Source of the DNA: Rivularia sp034931125
GTDB taxonomy: Bacteria > Cyanobacteriota > Cyanobacteriia > Cyanobacteriales > Nostocaceae
Reading direction: 5' to 3'
Length of the DNA stretch: 64,000 nt
Assembly (NCBI RefSeq): GCF_034931125.1
Contig: NZ_JAYGHM010000007.1
Coordinates: 116,430-180,429 of the forward strand
Shown in pieces: positions 8,492-18,187 of the stretch. The notes under the pieces were generated by a model. The model was given only the letters and a program-made list of their open reading frames with translations, had not been told where the DNA came from and did no database searches. Numbering within the stretch: the first letter of the stretch is position 1; every line of letters begins with the position of its first letter. A program made the translations under genes and the position numbers.

Positions 8492-9451
8492 TCAATCACG
8501 TTTAATTTGATTAATTTCTTGCTGTAATTCTTCTATTTGTCGCCGCAATTGTTCGAGTTCTTCGTTTTGATTGACTTGCGTCACATCTACTGCACTCCTA
8601 TCAGATTCTTGAGGATAATTTCCTTGTTTAATTTGCCGATATTCTTGAGATACTGCCCATTCCCGTAGAAAATGAATGCGTTCGACTGCGAAAGGATGAC
8701 TAAGCATTACCCCTTGAGCGCCGTTATACATTAAGAATTTATAGACTTGATTGAGTCCGTCTTCGTCTAATGCTTGATAATTTTCCGACTGACGAATAAA
8801 TTCTTGTAAACTGCATTCATGGGCATATTTATTACTACCTCCAGAAATCTTCATCATCGACGACATTACCGTATTTAGGTCATCTGTAACTAATAATGCA
8901 GCGCGATCGGCAGATAATTCTGCTTTACGTCTCCATTCAAAAAAGGCATAAATCAAACCGCTGCTAACTAAGTTACCAATCCCAAAAGTTAGTTCCCCCA
9001 CAATAGAGGCGGCATTCATCGCCCACATCGCCATTTGGATTAAAATAGTATGACCACATTTAATATGTCCCAGTTCGTGGGCTAGCACAGACCGAATTTC
9101 GGCTTCGTTGAGCAAATCCAAAATCCCTGTATTGATGACGATGTAAGGATGCTCCTGTCCCAAAGCATAACTGTTGGCAACAGGATTTTGCTCGACAAAC
9201 AGTTTGGGTTCTGGATAAATATCCAAATCTCGGACGCATTCCCGAAATATCTGATAGATAGTGGAATATTGTCGCGGGCCAACTTCAATGGCATTCCCCA
9301 TTAGATAAACTAATTGCGGACGTTCGTAGATGAATTCCACAAATTTACGGGCAATGAAATCAAACCCTGGTAAACCTCTTAAGGTTTCTTCGGCTTGTCG
9401 ATCCAGGGGATGTTTAAAAGCTTCGCTGGAAATTCCTTTATAAGTTGGCAT
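8492..9451 (-). CDS. M48 family metalloprotease
   Basis: 319 residues. The zinc-binding motif HELGH is at residues 125-129 and the third ligand is expected in WRRKAELSADRAA (about 172-184). A hydrophobic span between them (about 137-170) resembles the membrane segments of HtpX/Ste24-type enzymes. The C-terminus ends in a coiled coil (about 290-318). M48 enzymes degrade membrane or periplasmic proteins; the substrate here is unknown. It is convergent with the SDH-type protease gene, with the short inverted-repeat element between them. Confidence 0.85.
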   Translation of the reverse strand: MPTYKGISSEAFKHPLDRQAEETLRGLPGFDFIARKFVEFIYERPQLVYLMGNAIEVGPRQYSTIYQIFRECVRDLDIYPEPKLFVEQNPVANSYALGQEHPYIVINTGILDLLNEAEIRSVLAHELGHIKCGHTILIQMAMWAMNAASIVGELTFGIGNLVSSGLIYAFFEWRRKAELSADRAALLVTDDLNTVMSSMMKISGGSNKYAHECSLQEFIRQSENYQALDEDGLNQVYKFLMYNGAQGVMLSHPFAVERIHFLREWAVSQEYRQIKQGNYPQESDRSAVDVTQVNQNEELEQLRRQIEELQQEINQIKRD

Positions 9452-9729
9452 TATGGTTAAGGTAATAAGTTATTTGTTCGCAATAGGTTAAACCTAATTC
9501 GAGTGGATAGTGCATCCGCGCTTCCACTGCGTTACATAATTTGTAATAGTCGATTGACCTATGCAAAAAAAGTGTTTAATCGTCTGTAGTGTAACAATTA
9601 GGTAGTAAACACTGCTGCCTAAAAACCAACAACATAATATAAAAGAGGATAAGAACTGTTTAAAACTAAATTTTATAAAATTAATTTTCATATTTGACTC
9701 AAAACTTACATGTATGGGATTCAAAGCGC

Positions 9730-11274
9730 GTGATTGAAGCAGAAGTTCATTTATCGCTACATAACTTCCTGCGATCGCAGGAGGGTTTTCCTTCTTGGCC
9801 GCATCATTTGACGATGGCACGGTTGGTAGCACGCGCCTTGAGGGTAGGACGTAGCGCGTTAATTCAAGTAGGGGCTGCTTGTGGTTATCAAGGACAATAT
9901 CGCACTAGTTTTGTTGCCTCGGCTTTAATGTGGCATGGGGCTGTAATTATTGTTGCGACTCAACCCGTACAGCAGCGTCTATTACAGGTAGAAATTCCCA
10001 GGTTACTTCATTGGTTAAAAGTCAATAAACCCATAATTGTCGGCGATATACCGTTTGATGATTTCAAAGGAATTCTCCTCACTTCTCCCCAAGATTGGTT
10101 AAAAGCACAGTTGAGTTCTGACAATAAATTTCCTCCAAATATTCCCACAATTATTGACGGTGTAGATGACCTGGAAGATTGGATACGAGAACAGCTTACC
10201 GTTAGTATTCAACCCGCCGATTGGGAACAGCTAATGCTGGCTTGTCCTTCGTTTGCCTCGATAATTCGCACTCATCGGGTGCAGTTAACCCATGAGATTT
10301 TTCAACATCCTGCAAATCCTTACGAATGTTACTTGATATCGGAACCAGAAGAAGAAATTTTATGCCGGACTTATTCAAATTTAGATTTAAATAGCCTCCC
10401 CGATCCGTGGAAAAAGTTTTGGCAGTTGTTTAAAAACAGACATGAAATTGCTGCTACTTCACCTTCTCTTCCTTTACTTTGGGCTACTATTAGCCGCCGT
10501 CAAGGTTTATTTTCTTTACATTGCGCCCCAATTGAATTAGGGAAAATTCTCGCGCCGATTTGGCAGCGACAACCTGTAGTATTGATTGGTTCTGCCTTGG
10601 AACCTGAGACTGAAGCTACATTATTTCGTCAACGCTTGGGATTGGGCGATTTGACTTGCTTGAAGTTCTCTTCGGACAATCAAACTCAAGCTATTCAACT
10701 TTATATACCTAATAAATTACCTCTACCTAATACCCCAGAATTCAAACCTGTTTTTATTCATCAAGTTCGGACTCTGGTATGTTTGAGCGCCACATCACCA
10801 GGTTTAACGGTTATTTTGGTAGGAGATGTACCCCTGAAATCTCAGTTAGGGGCAATTTTGGCTTCCGAATTTGGTTCGCGGGTGCAGGTAGATAAAACTT
10901 GCTTGGATGAAAATGGGATTTTAGTCTGCGGTTGGGAATTTTGGCGCGAACATCAAACAGTTCTACCTTCTCCAAAAATGCTAATTATTGCGACTTTACC
11001 TTTACCATCTTTGGAGAATCCTTTGGTAGCTGGTAGGGTGAGTTACTACAAGCATTCTCATCAAGATTGGTTCCGCTTATATTTATTACCCACAGCTTTA
11101 AACGAACTACAGCGGGCTGTTGCTCCAGTACGAGATTCTAGCGGTGTAGTCGCTTTACTTGATAGTCGAGTAATTTATCGCAGTTACGGCGCTCAGGTTC
11201 TTGCTGCCCTCAGCCCCCTAGCACGGATTAATTATTTAGACCCAAGTTTGTTTTCTAGTTCAAAGGAAGAATAA
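9730..11274 (+). CDS. DinG-like helicase homologue with degenerate catalytic motifs
   Basis: About 514 residues from the GTG at 9730; a TTG at 9694 would add 12. Its outline follows XPD/DinG superfamily 2 helicases, ending in a DinG-type C-terminus: LYLLPTALNELQRAVAPVR, then GVVALLDSRV..RSYG. The Walker A position reads VGAACGYQGQYRTS with no GK(T/S). The DEAH position reads IIDGVDDLEDW, and motif VI (QRxGRxxR) reads QRAVAPVR. ATP hydrolysis is therefore unlikely. I recall relatives as conserved in cyanobacteria, where they may play a structural or DNA-binding role. The 66-residue gene at 11293 is convergent. Confidence 0.65.
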   Translation: MIEAEVHLSLHNFLRSQEGFPSWPHHLTMARLVARALRVGRSALIQVGAACGYQGQYRTSFVASALMWHGAVIIVATQPVQQRLLQVEIPRLLHWLKVNKPIIVGDIPFDDFKGILLTSPQDWLKAQLSSDNKFPPNIPTIIDGVDDLEDWIREQLTVSIQPADWEQLMLACPSFASIIRTHRVQLTHEIFQHPANPYECYLISEPEEEILCRTYSNLDLNSLPDPWKKFWQLFKNRHEIAATSPSLPLLWATISRRQGLFSLHCAPIELGKILAPIWQRQPVVLIGSALEPETEATLFRQRLGLGDLTCLKFSSDNQTQAIQLYIPNKLPLPNTPEFKPVFIHQVRTLVCLSATSPGLTVILVGDVPLKSQLGAILASEFGSRVQVDKTCLDENGILVCGWEFWREHQTVLPSPKMLIIATLPLPSLENPLVAGRVSYYKHSHQDWFRLYLLPTALNELQRAVAPVRDSSGVVALLDSRVIYRSYGAQVLAALSPLARINYLDPSLFSSSKEE

Positions 11275-11292
11275 TTGTTGATTGTTGATTGA

Positions 11293-11493
11293 TTAGTAGG
11301 CTAAATTTTCTAAGGTTTCTCGTAAATACCGCTGTACCTGCTCATCTAAACTCAATTGCTCAATATGCGAAGATTGTACCCGCTCTAGCTGCCAGCGTTG
11401 AAAACCAGAACTAATTGCGATCGCCTGCTTGAGATTGTGCCAAATGTCAGTACTATCTTCTAAATTACCATTGCTTTTAACTGTGATACTCAT
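11293..11493 (-). CDS. Small conserved protein of unknown function
   Basis: 66 residues with no membrane segment or recognisable motif. The body (QLERVQSSHIEQLSLDEQVQRYLRETLENLAY) is amphipathic and helical. A GGAG-like ribosome site (GGAGTGAATA) precedes the ATG at 11493. It is tail-to-tail with the DinG-like gene, with 18 bases between the stop codons. It has the look of a conserved cyanobacterial small protein, but I cannot name it. Confidence 0.55.
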   Translation of the reverse strand: MSITVKSNGNLEDSTDIWHNLKQAIAISSGFQRWQLERVQSSHIEQLSLDEQVQRYLRETLENLAY

Positions 11494-12029
11494 AATTATT
11501 CACTCCTTGATTCAATTTTAATTAGGACAAAATTTTTTTAATTACTTTTCGTTTAATTACTTAGAGGTATTCTATATTTGAATATACTCGTAATGCTGTG
11601 TGTTAATGGAAAATACGGGCTTACTATCAGATATTTTGCAATTTTCTTGAACTAGAATATTTTTTTAAAGTAGTGGTTAAGTTACGGATATTTCTGTTAC
11701 CGTTGCTACTAAAATCAACAAAATTTTTGAGGAATTCTACGGTTTTCAGTGTAGATTAGGCTTGATTCCCCTGCTTCGTCGGAACTAAGTAAGTCGGCAC
11801 AAATAAAACCAACTATGTAACGGTTGGGTAAACTGGTATTAAAGCCAACCTACTTAAATATACAAATAAAAATATGTAGAAACATAAAGGCGAAGCCTAA
11901 AATCTCTACATAATATAAAAATTAATAATTTTGTTCTGACTTGGGAAGTCTTATAGGCTATGGCAACTAAAAGATTAAAACACTTAAGTTGCCAAGCTCG
12001 ACAATTGCTATTACACCGTTGTCTACTCA
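11494..12029. other. Intergenic region with a dispersed repeat
   Basis: No gene seen. It holds the dispersed repeat at 11788-11843 (separate entry). The rest is AT-rich, downstream of infB and upstream of the small gene at 11493. Confidence 0.5.
11788..11843. repeat. Dispersed 55-base repeat, copy 1
   Basis: AGTAAGTCGGCACAAATAA..AACTATGTAACGGTTGGGT..AACTGGTATTAAA. The same sequence, with a few substitutions, occurs in reverse orientation at 21880-21934, where it meets the broken end of a kinase gene. Confidence 0.75.
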
Positions 12030-15000
12030 CTATCTTGTCATTGTAAGAGTGCGACGTTTAGTCACCATTTGATAACCTTCAATGATGTCACCTTCTTCCC
12101 ACGTACTGAATTTATCAACGCCGATACCGCATTCGTAACCGGAGTTAACTTCACGCGCATCTTCTTTCATCCGTTTGAGTGAATCAAGCACACCCTCGAA
12201 TATGACGTTGTTACCGCGACGTACTCTAACTTTACAGTTACGGATCAGCTTACCGGACTGAATGTAGCAACCAGCAACGGCACCGCGTCCCACTGGGAAG
12301 ACAGCACGCACTTCTGCTTGACCTAAAGGTTCTTCGACTAATTCTGGCTCCAGTAGACCTTCTAATGCATCTTGGATATCTTCCAAGAGTTTGTAGATAA
12401 TATTGTATTCTCGTACATCTACACCAGCTTCGTCTGCTGCTTGTCTTGCACCGCTAGCAAATGTGGTATTAAAGCCGATAATTACGGCACCACTGGCTGC
12501 TGCAAGATCGATATCTGTTTGGGTAATCTCCCCTGGAGCAGATAACAACATCCGAATATGTACTTCGTTTTGCGGAATTTGTGTCAGCGCACCCAAAATA
12601 GCTTCGAGCGAACCCTGCACGTCTGCTTTCAAGATCAAATTGAGTTCTTTTAACTCGCCTTCTTGTGCCTGTGCTGAAATACTTGTTAAGGTTACACGTC
12701 CTCCTTGCATCAAGCGGGATTGACGTATTTTCTCAGCTCGTTCGTTAGCAAGTAAGCGTGCTTCTTTCTCATTCTTGAATACTTGAAATTCGTCCCCTGC
12801 AAAAGGTACGTCATTTAAGCCCAATACCTCTACAGCAAAGGAAGGAGTTGCAGCTTCCACTCGTTCGCTTCTGTCATCAACCATTGCCCGGACTTTTCCG
12901 AATACGGAACCGGCTACCAGAATATCTCCTACGTGTAAGGTTCCGTTCTGAATTAACAGCGTTGCGACCGCACCTTTTGCTTTGTCCAAATGGGCTTCGA
13001 TCACCGTTCCTTTTGCCGAACGGTCTGGGTTCGCTTGCAGTTCTTCTACTTCCGAAACCAGAACAATCATTTCTAAGAGTGTATCTAGGTTTTCTGCTCT
13101 GATGGCACTAACGGGAACCATGATTGTATCGCCCCCCCATTCTTCTGGTACCAAAGAATACTGACCTAACTCTTGTTTGACTCGATCTGGCTGTGCCGCT
13201 TCTTTATCAATTTTGTTGATGGCGACAATAATCGGCACTCCCGCAGCTTGAGCGTGACTAATAGCTTCAACTGTCTGAGGACGAACGCCATCATCAGCAG
13301 CTACTACCAATATGGCAATATCTGTAACTCGCGCTCCCCTTGCCCGCATCGCCGTGAATGCTTCGTGACCGGGAGTATCTAAGAAGACAATCTGCTGCTG
13401 TTTACCGTCGTGTTCTATGTCTACGTGGTAAGCACCAATGTGCTGAGTAATACCTCCGGCTTCCCCGGAAGCAACTTTAGTTTTACGAATTGAGTCGAGT
13501 AAAGTGGTTTTACCGTGGTCTACGTGACCCATAATAGTTACTACAGGCGGACGACGGATGAGATGATCCATGTCTTCAAAGTCGAGCATCTCGGTAACTT
13601 TACGAGCTTCGGCTTCTGGTTCTGGAATATCAACTTCTACTTCTAACTCTTTTGCCACCATCATCACTGTCGAAGTATCAAGACTTTGAGTGATGCTAAC
13701 AGCAATCGCCTTCATGAACAAGATTTTCACAATTTCCGTATCTGGCGTTTCTAAAGCATCCGCCAATTCTTGTACGGTCATTGGACCGCTAACCGTTAAT
13801 CTTTCGGGACGCAGGCTCTTGACTTCTGTTTCTGCATTGTTGCCACCTGTACCGCCGCGCCGACGATTTTGGTCGCGAGACCCAGACTTTTTAATTTTGC
13901 TTGGTGCCGCAGGAGTTGGTGCTGCTGCTGCTGGTCTGGAACTTTTTGGCTTGGGAGGACGAACGATCGCGTTGCTAACTGCTGCTTTGATGCTATCGCC
14001 TGCTTCATCTTCGCTAAGTAGGTCTTCATCAAAATCGTCTTCAACCATTGGTTTAAGACGTTTGTTCTTGACAACCTTACCAGCTTTGGCAGCTTCTTTG
14101 ATTTCTTCGAGAGCTTCCTCTTGCTTAGACCGCTTTTTCTGACCTCTAGGCAAACGAGGGGGTGTTGGACGCTTGAGTTCAACGACATCATCGACTACAT
14201 CATTATCTTTGTCGTCATCATCTGGATCGACATTTTCTGATTTCGCCGCAGCCGGTCTTAATGGCGGTCTTAGTGGAGCCGATACGCTCGGAGGAGCTGA
14301 TGAATCTTGACGTACTGTCTTCCTCGGACGCTGTACGTCATCCGAACTACCACCGGGCGCTACTTTTCTCGGCTTTTGAGGTTTTTCCGTTTTTGATACT
14401 GGCGAAATTGTAGGACGCGCAGTTTTTGAGACTGGTGCGTTCGATTCGACCTTATCCGCAGCCGGTTTGTCCGCAGGGGGTTTGTTCTGTTGCCGTTTTA
14501 GTTTGTCTTTGTCTTTGTCTTTGTCTTTGTCTTTGTCGCGCTTGAGAACTGGTTTTTCGGCGACGCTATCATACGAACCGGAATTTGATTTTGCTGCCAC
14601 GGGTCTAGTAGGTGGAGCAGTCAGTTCGGGTGCGTTTAGTATTTCCGGTTTAGATTTGGGTGAAACTGATTTTTCTGGTTTGCTCAAAGCCGTTTTATCT
14701 GATTCTGAGGAGGAGGTGGATGCTAAGTTATTCGTATTCGCCACGGATAAAGAGTTATTTCGTTTCTGAGACTGATTTTGAGAAGCGGGTGCAGTTGGTG
14801 CCACTGGTTCCATCGGAGAGTCAGGAGTAAAAGGTAAGGGGGGCGCAGCCGGATTTGATGCGCTCTCAGGGTTAGCTAAATTGTTGGAGTTGGTTGGTGG
14901 TTTTGGTTTGCTACGAATTTCCAAGATTTGTGGTTTGTTAGGTGCAGAAGCATGGTTGCGAGAATCATTATGCCCCCTTGTACCATGCTCTTTCGACAAC

Positions 15001-15179
15001 GCTAAAGTAGACGTTAGTTTTTCCGCTTGCGAACGAATACGTTCTGCATCAGATTCTGCGATCGTGCTGCTATGGCTTTTGACCGCAATATTGAGCTGGT
15101 CGCAAATTGCTAATAGCTCTTTGTTTTCCAAATTCAATTCCTTTGATAATTCGTAAATTCTGACTTTGCCGTTGTTCAT
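12030..15179 (-). CDS. infB: Translation initiation factor IF-2
   Basis: GTPase that delivers initiator fMet-tRNA to the 30S subunit. At 1049 residues it is long, as usual in cyanobacteria, because of a 450-residue Pro/Lys/Ser-rich linker after the N-terminal IF2-N helix bundle (MNNGKVRIYELSKELNLENKE). The GTPase domain starts near residue 550 with GHVDHGKTTLLD, then DTPGHEAF and NKIDK; beta-barrel domains and the fMet-tRNA-binding C-terminus follow. A lysine-aspartate run near residue 217 comes from a tandem hexanucleotide repeat at about 14505-14536. Last gene of the rimP-nusA-ylxR-infB cluster. Confidence 0.97.
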   Translation of the reverse strand: MNNGKVRIYELSKELNLENKELLAICDQLNIAVKSHSSTIAESDAERIRSQAEKLTSTLALSKEHGTRGHNDSRNHASAPNKPQILEIRSKPKPPTNSNNLANPESASNPAAPPLPFTPDSPMEPVAPTAPASQNQSQKRNNSLSVANTNNLASTSSSESDKTALSKPEKSVSPKSKPEILNAPELTAPPTRPVAAKSNSGSYDSVAEKPVLKRDKDKDKDKDKDKLKRQQNKPPADKPAADKVESNAPVSKTARPTISPVSKTEKPQKPRKVAPGGSSDDVQRPRKTVRQDSSAPPSVSAPLRPPLRPAAAKSENVDPDDDDKDNDVVDDVVELKRPTPPRLPRGQKKRSKQEEALEEIKEAAKAGKVVKNKRLKPMVEDDFDEDLLSEDEAGDSIKAAVSNAIVRPPKPKSSRPAAAAPTPAAPSKIKKSGSRDQNRRRGGTGGNNAETEVKSLRPERLTVSGPMTVQELADALETPDTEIVKILFMKAIAVSITQSLDTSTVMMVAKELEVEVDIPEPEAEARKVTEMLDFEDMDHLIRRPPVVTIMGHVDHGKTTLLDSIRKTKVASGEAGGITQHIGAYHVDIEHDGKQQQIVFLDTPGHEAFTAMRARGARVTDIAILVVAADDGVRPQTVEAISHAQAAGVPIIVAINKIDKEAAQPDRVKQELGQYSLVPEEWGGDTIMVPVSAIRAENLDTLLEMIVLVSEVEELQANPDRSAKGTVIEAHLDKAKGAVATLLIQNGTLHVGDILVAGSVFGKVRAMVDDRSERVEAATPSFAVEVLGLNDVPFAGDEFQVFKNEKEARLLANERAEKIRQSRLMQGGRVTLTSISAQAQEGELKELNLILKADVQGSLEAILGALTQIPQNEVHIRMLLSAPGEITQTDIDLAAASGAVIIGFNTTFASGARQAADEAGVDVREYNIIYKLLEDIQDALEGLLEPELVEEPLGQAEVRAVFPVGRGAVAGCYIQSGKLIRNCKVRVRRGNNVIFEGVLDSLKRMKEDAREVNSGYECGIGVDKFSTWEEGDIIEGYQMVTKRRTLTMTR
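14505..14536 (-). repeat. Hexanucleotide tandem repeat inside infB
   Basis: About five to six copies of TTTGTC on the plus strand (GACAAA on the coding strand) encode an alternating Lys-Asp run in the IF-2 linker. The unit is six bases, so a change in copy number keeps the frame. Confidence 0.85.
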
Positions 15180-15635
15180 CCACTCTTCCCCTATAATTTA
15201 CAGTTTTAACGGATGGTTGCCAGCTTTTGCGACATCTCCATCCTTGAGTTACTGTGTAATGGTTGCCGTTTTCAACTTGAAAAGGGTTTTGACCATTAGG
15301 AGAGAGAGATGTGACCGTGGGAAAGCTGGCATCTCCACGCTTGCACAATGTTGACTAACGCCGGACGAATGCGCCCAAACATTACCAAGTAGGTGCCAAT
15401 ATTTAATTGTTTGTTTTGGTGGTGTTTCTGTTGGGTTTAACACATGAAAGCCTACAATGACTAAGTTTTGCAAGTGCATATCATATAACAGAGTCATGTG
15501 TCAATACTCATTTATAATTTTGGCACTGACCGTATGTTACTAAAAGATCGTTTAATCAACAGTACTATCGGACATAGCCGCATCAATTAAGATTATTCTG
15601 AAAAGAACCCCCTATCTAATCGCTTTATGAAAAGT
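15180..15635. other. Spacer between ylxR and infB
   Basis: 456 bases with no convincing gene on either strand. Minus-strand frames here have no family resemblance and overlap the infB start. Some cyanobacteria carry a small L7Ae-like gene at this position; none is recognisable here. A promoter specific to infB is possible but was not identified. Confidence 0.4.
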
Positions 15636-15899
15636 TTATTGCAGGGTATAGCTTTGAGATAAGCGCTGCCACAATGTTGTATACAGTGTTTCTGGCACTG
15701 ATGTACGTAACGCTCGTCCTAATCTATTTTTTTTATGAGCAACTTGCAGGCAGCTCGGATTTGGACAAATATAGGCTGAACGCCCCATGCCCTCATTTAA
15801 TTGTACCTTTCCTGAAGGAAACACGCGGACAATCCGCCAAAACTCTTGTTTTAAACTGACTTTTCGGCAACTAATACAGCGCCTCCAATTCTTGTTCAT
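15636..15899 (-). CDS. ylxR: YlxR family RNA-binding protein
   Basis: 87 residues. It shows the family hallmarks: RRCISCRKV at 7-15, RIVR at about 23-26, and the GRSAYICPNPSCL motif at about 41-53. YlxR proteins bind RNA or act as nucleoid-associated regulators, and the gene almost always sits between nusA and infB, as here. It begins 45 bases after the nusA stop and is probably co-transcribed with it. Confidence 0.92.
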   Translation of the reverse strand: MNKNWRRCISCRKVSLKQEFWRIVRVFPSGKVQLNEGMGRSAYICPNPSCLQVAHKKNRLGRALRTSVPETLYTTLWQRLSQSYTLQ

Positions 15900-15944
15900 T
15901 TTAACTGACTATTTAGCTTTAGCTATTATGGCGGATTATTGCTA

Positions 15945-17270
15945 TTAATAAATTTTTTGGTTCTCGGATTCAAATTCCTCCTCGTCTTGTGTAGTTTCAA
16001 ATTCTTGGGAATTAAGCTGTTGATTTTGTTGTTTTTGAAGTTCTTCTAGTTCGGAGAGTTCGTCAAGTTCTGCTGCGTGTTGCGCTCTTACATCTGAGAA
16101 TTTAGCATCTTCTCCTTCAAAATCGTATTTAGCTTTGTCTTTAATATCTATTTTCCAGCCTGTAAGCCTAGCAGCTAAACGAACATTTTGTCCTTCTTTA
16201 CCGATCGCTAAACTTAATTGATCTTCGGCTACAAGTACGTGAGTTTGTCGTGTTTCTGGGTCCATTAGCCGCACATCATCAACTCGTGCCGGACTTAAAG
16301 CGTTAGCAATATAAGTTGCAGGGTCTGGAGACCAGCGAATCACATCAATTTTTTCGCCGCGTAATTCATTGACTACCACTTGAATTCGAGAACCCCGCGC
16401 TCCAATACAGGCACCAACTGGGTCTACATCGCGGTCTAAGGTATCTACAGCTATTTTTGTTCTCGGTCCCACATAAGAAGATGGAGGATTGGCTTCACGG
16501 GCTACGGCAACAATTCGCACGACTTCATCTTCAATTTCCGGAACTTCGTTGGCAAAAAGATACACGACCAAACCCGCATCAGCCCGCGAAACCAGTAGCT
16601 GCGGACCTCGCTGTTGACCCCGCGACACTTTCTTGAGATAAACTCGAAAATTTGCGCCAATCCGATAATTATCGTTGGGTAGTTGTTCCCGCTTAGGTAA
16701 TTCAGCCTCTACTTCTGGCTGACCAAAACCACTAGTAACAGCCATGATTACCGATTGTCTTTCAAACCGCAACACTCTTGTTTGCAGTACGGTTCCTTCT
16801 AAATCTTGAAATTCTTCTTGAACTAATTGTCGCTGCTGGTCGCGCAATTTTTGCGATAATACTTGCTTGGTTTGCATCGCGGCCATGCGACCAAATTCTT
16901 TTTTATCAGGAGTTACATCTACAACTACTTCTTGTCCTACTAATTGCGCTGCGTCATCACCAAATTCTTCGACTTCTTTAATAACGTCCTTAACAGCAAT
17001 TTGATGATCGGAATTTGTTACTTCTTCAACTATAGTTTTTGTCGAAACAACGCGAAATCCTTCATCTTCGATATCCAGTTCTACTTCAAAATTGTCAAAG
17101 TAATCTTCATCAAACTGTTTACGGTCTAAATTCTGAGCGCGACGATAACGTTCGTAACCCTTGAGTAGCGCTTCTCTAATTGCTGACTGTACTGCAAGAC
17201 GCGGTAAATTTCGCTCCTGACTTATACTTTCAATCAATTCTTTTAATCCAAGTAATTTAAGCATTGACAT
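15945..17270 (-). CDS. nusA: Transcription termination/antitermination factor NusA
   Basis: Binds RNA polymerase and nascent RNA to control pausing, termination and antitermination. 441 residues: N-terminal polymerase-binding domain (1-about 135), S1 domain (about 140-205), then KH domains. The conserved DPVGACIGARGSRIQVVVNELRGEKIDVI is near residue 277 and LAIGKEGQNVRLAARLTGWKIDI near residue 353. The tail is acidic and Gln-rich. The carboxy-terminal acidic repeats of proteobacterial NusA are absent, as usual in cyanobacteria. Confidence 0.96.
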   Translation of the reverse strand: MSMLKLLGLKELIESISQERNLPRLAVQSAIREALLKGYERYRRAQNLDRKQFDEDYFDNFEVELDIEDEGFRVVSTKTIVEEVTNSDHQIAVKDVIKEVEEFGDDAAQLVGQEVVVDVTPDKKEFGRMAAMQTKQVLSQKLRDQQRQLVQEEFQDLEGTVLQTRVLRFERQSVIMAVTSGFGQPEVEAELPKREQLPNDNYRIGANFRVYLKKVSRGQQRGPQLLVSRADAGLVVYLFANEVPEIEDEVVRIVAVAREANPPSSYVGPRTKIAVDTLDRDVDPVGACIGARGSRIQVVVNELRGEKIDVIRWSPDPATYIANALSPARVDDVRLMDPETRQTHVLVAEDQLSLAIGKEGQNVRLAARLTGWKIDIKDKAKYDFEGEDAKFSDVRAQHAAELDELSELEELQKQQNQQLNSQEFETTQDEEEFESENQKIY

Positions 17271-17547
17271 ATATCGTTCTCCTTTAAAAAATCGCTACCG
17301 GGAACACCGGAATTAGAGACGAGAAGTCGGTGTTTGTTGAAAAGTGCGGTCTTCTCCTAAAAGGAAAGACTAACTATCAAGATTGCCCCGCTTGTGCAAC
17401 TTCTCGCTTTTCACAAAACAGCCGTCCTGCTAGAAAGAATGGTTAATTGTTGGTTTAACAACTAATAGAATCGTTCTTATGCTCATTCTTTTAGCAAAAA
17501 AACCATTTTTCATCGGGTGTAAAAAGCAGTCCTGGTAGATTCCCTAC

Positions 17548-18009
17548 TCAATCACCTTGGTCTAACTGCACGCCTTTTATATTCGAGCGCTTAATTTCGA
17601 TTACACGACCTTTCTTATTTAAGTAAACGCTGTTTTCATCTCGGCTAACCAGTTTACCGTGTAACGAGGAATGCCCTTGATGGGGTGAAGAAGTGCAAAC
17701 CTTAACCGGGAACCCTTTAAAAGAGATGAATTCTCGGTCGGTTTCCAAATACTGGGAAATACCAGGACTAGACACTTCTAATACATAGGCATCCGGAATA
17801 ATTGACGCTGCATCCAAATTTGCTTCTAAATTACGGCTCATGCGCTCGCAATCATTCAAACCAGTATCCTGCGTGGGATTACGGATGTCTACTCGCAATA
17901 CTGGCGGGCTTTGATTGGTATGAAAAACCACTTTCACGACCTCTAGTCCAAGGTCTTCTGCTACTGGTGTCGCTAAGTCTATAATTTGGGGAACTAAAGG
18001 ATGAGTCAT
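17548..18009 (-). CDS. rimP: Ribosome maturation factor RimP
   Basis: Assists 30S subunit assembly. 153 residues with the family landmarks: an N-terminal alpha/beta domain (AEDLGLEVVKVVF at about 18-30, DCERMSRNLEANLD at about 53-66) and the signature YVLEVSSPGISQYLETDREF near residue 80. The C-terminal small barrel ends with IKRSNIKGVQL. First gene of the cluster leading to nusA, with a 277-base spacer. Confidence 0.95.
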   Translation of the reverse strand: MTHPLVPQIIDLATPVAEDLGLEVVKVVFHTNQSPPVLRVDIRNPTQDTGLNDCERMSRNLEANLDAASIIPDAYVLEVSSPGISQYLETDREFISFKGFPVKVCTSSPHQGHSSLHGKLVSRDENSVYLNKKGRVIEIKRSNIKGVQLDQGD

Positions 18010-18187
18010 GTGGCAATTCCAACAAAAAAAGTGGGCTACTACCCACTCCCTGCGATAAGTATATCTTCCAAGAAGTCTTGCAACGAACTGTAAGATAGCT
18101 CGTCTCTAATCTGAGTTTAGCGCATTTTTTCAAAATGCTTGCAGCAAAAAATGTACGATCGCTCATCTAAATTTTGATCGATATGGA

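Noticed and set aside
9494..9832. 112-codon minus-strand frame overlapping the start of the DinG-like gene
   Set aside because: Runs antisense to the conserved N-terminus of the helicase homologue, has poor protein-like composition and no ribosome site.
13690..14142. 150-codon plus-strand frame and several others inside infB
   Set aside because: Antisense shadows of the low-complexity IF-2 linker and GTPase region.
15249..15497. 82-codon minus-strand frame between ylxR and infB
   Set aside because: No family resemblance to the small L7Ae-like gene sometimes found here, no ribosome site, and overlap with other weak frames.
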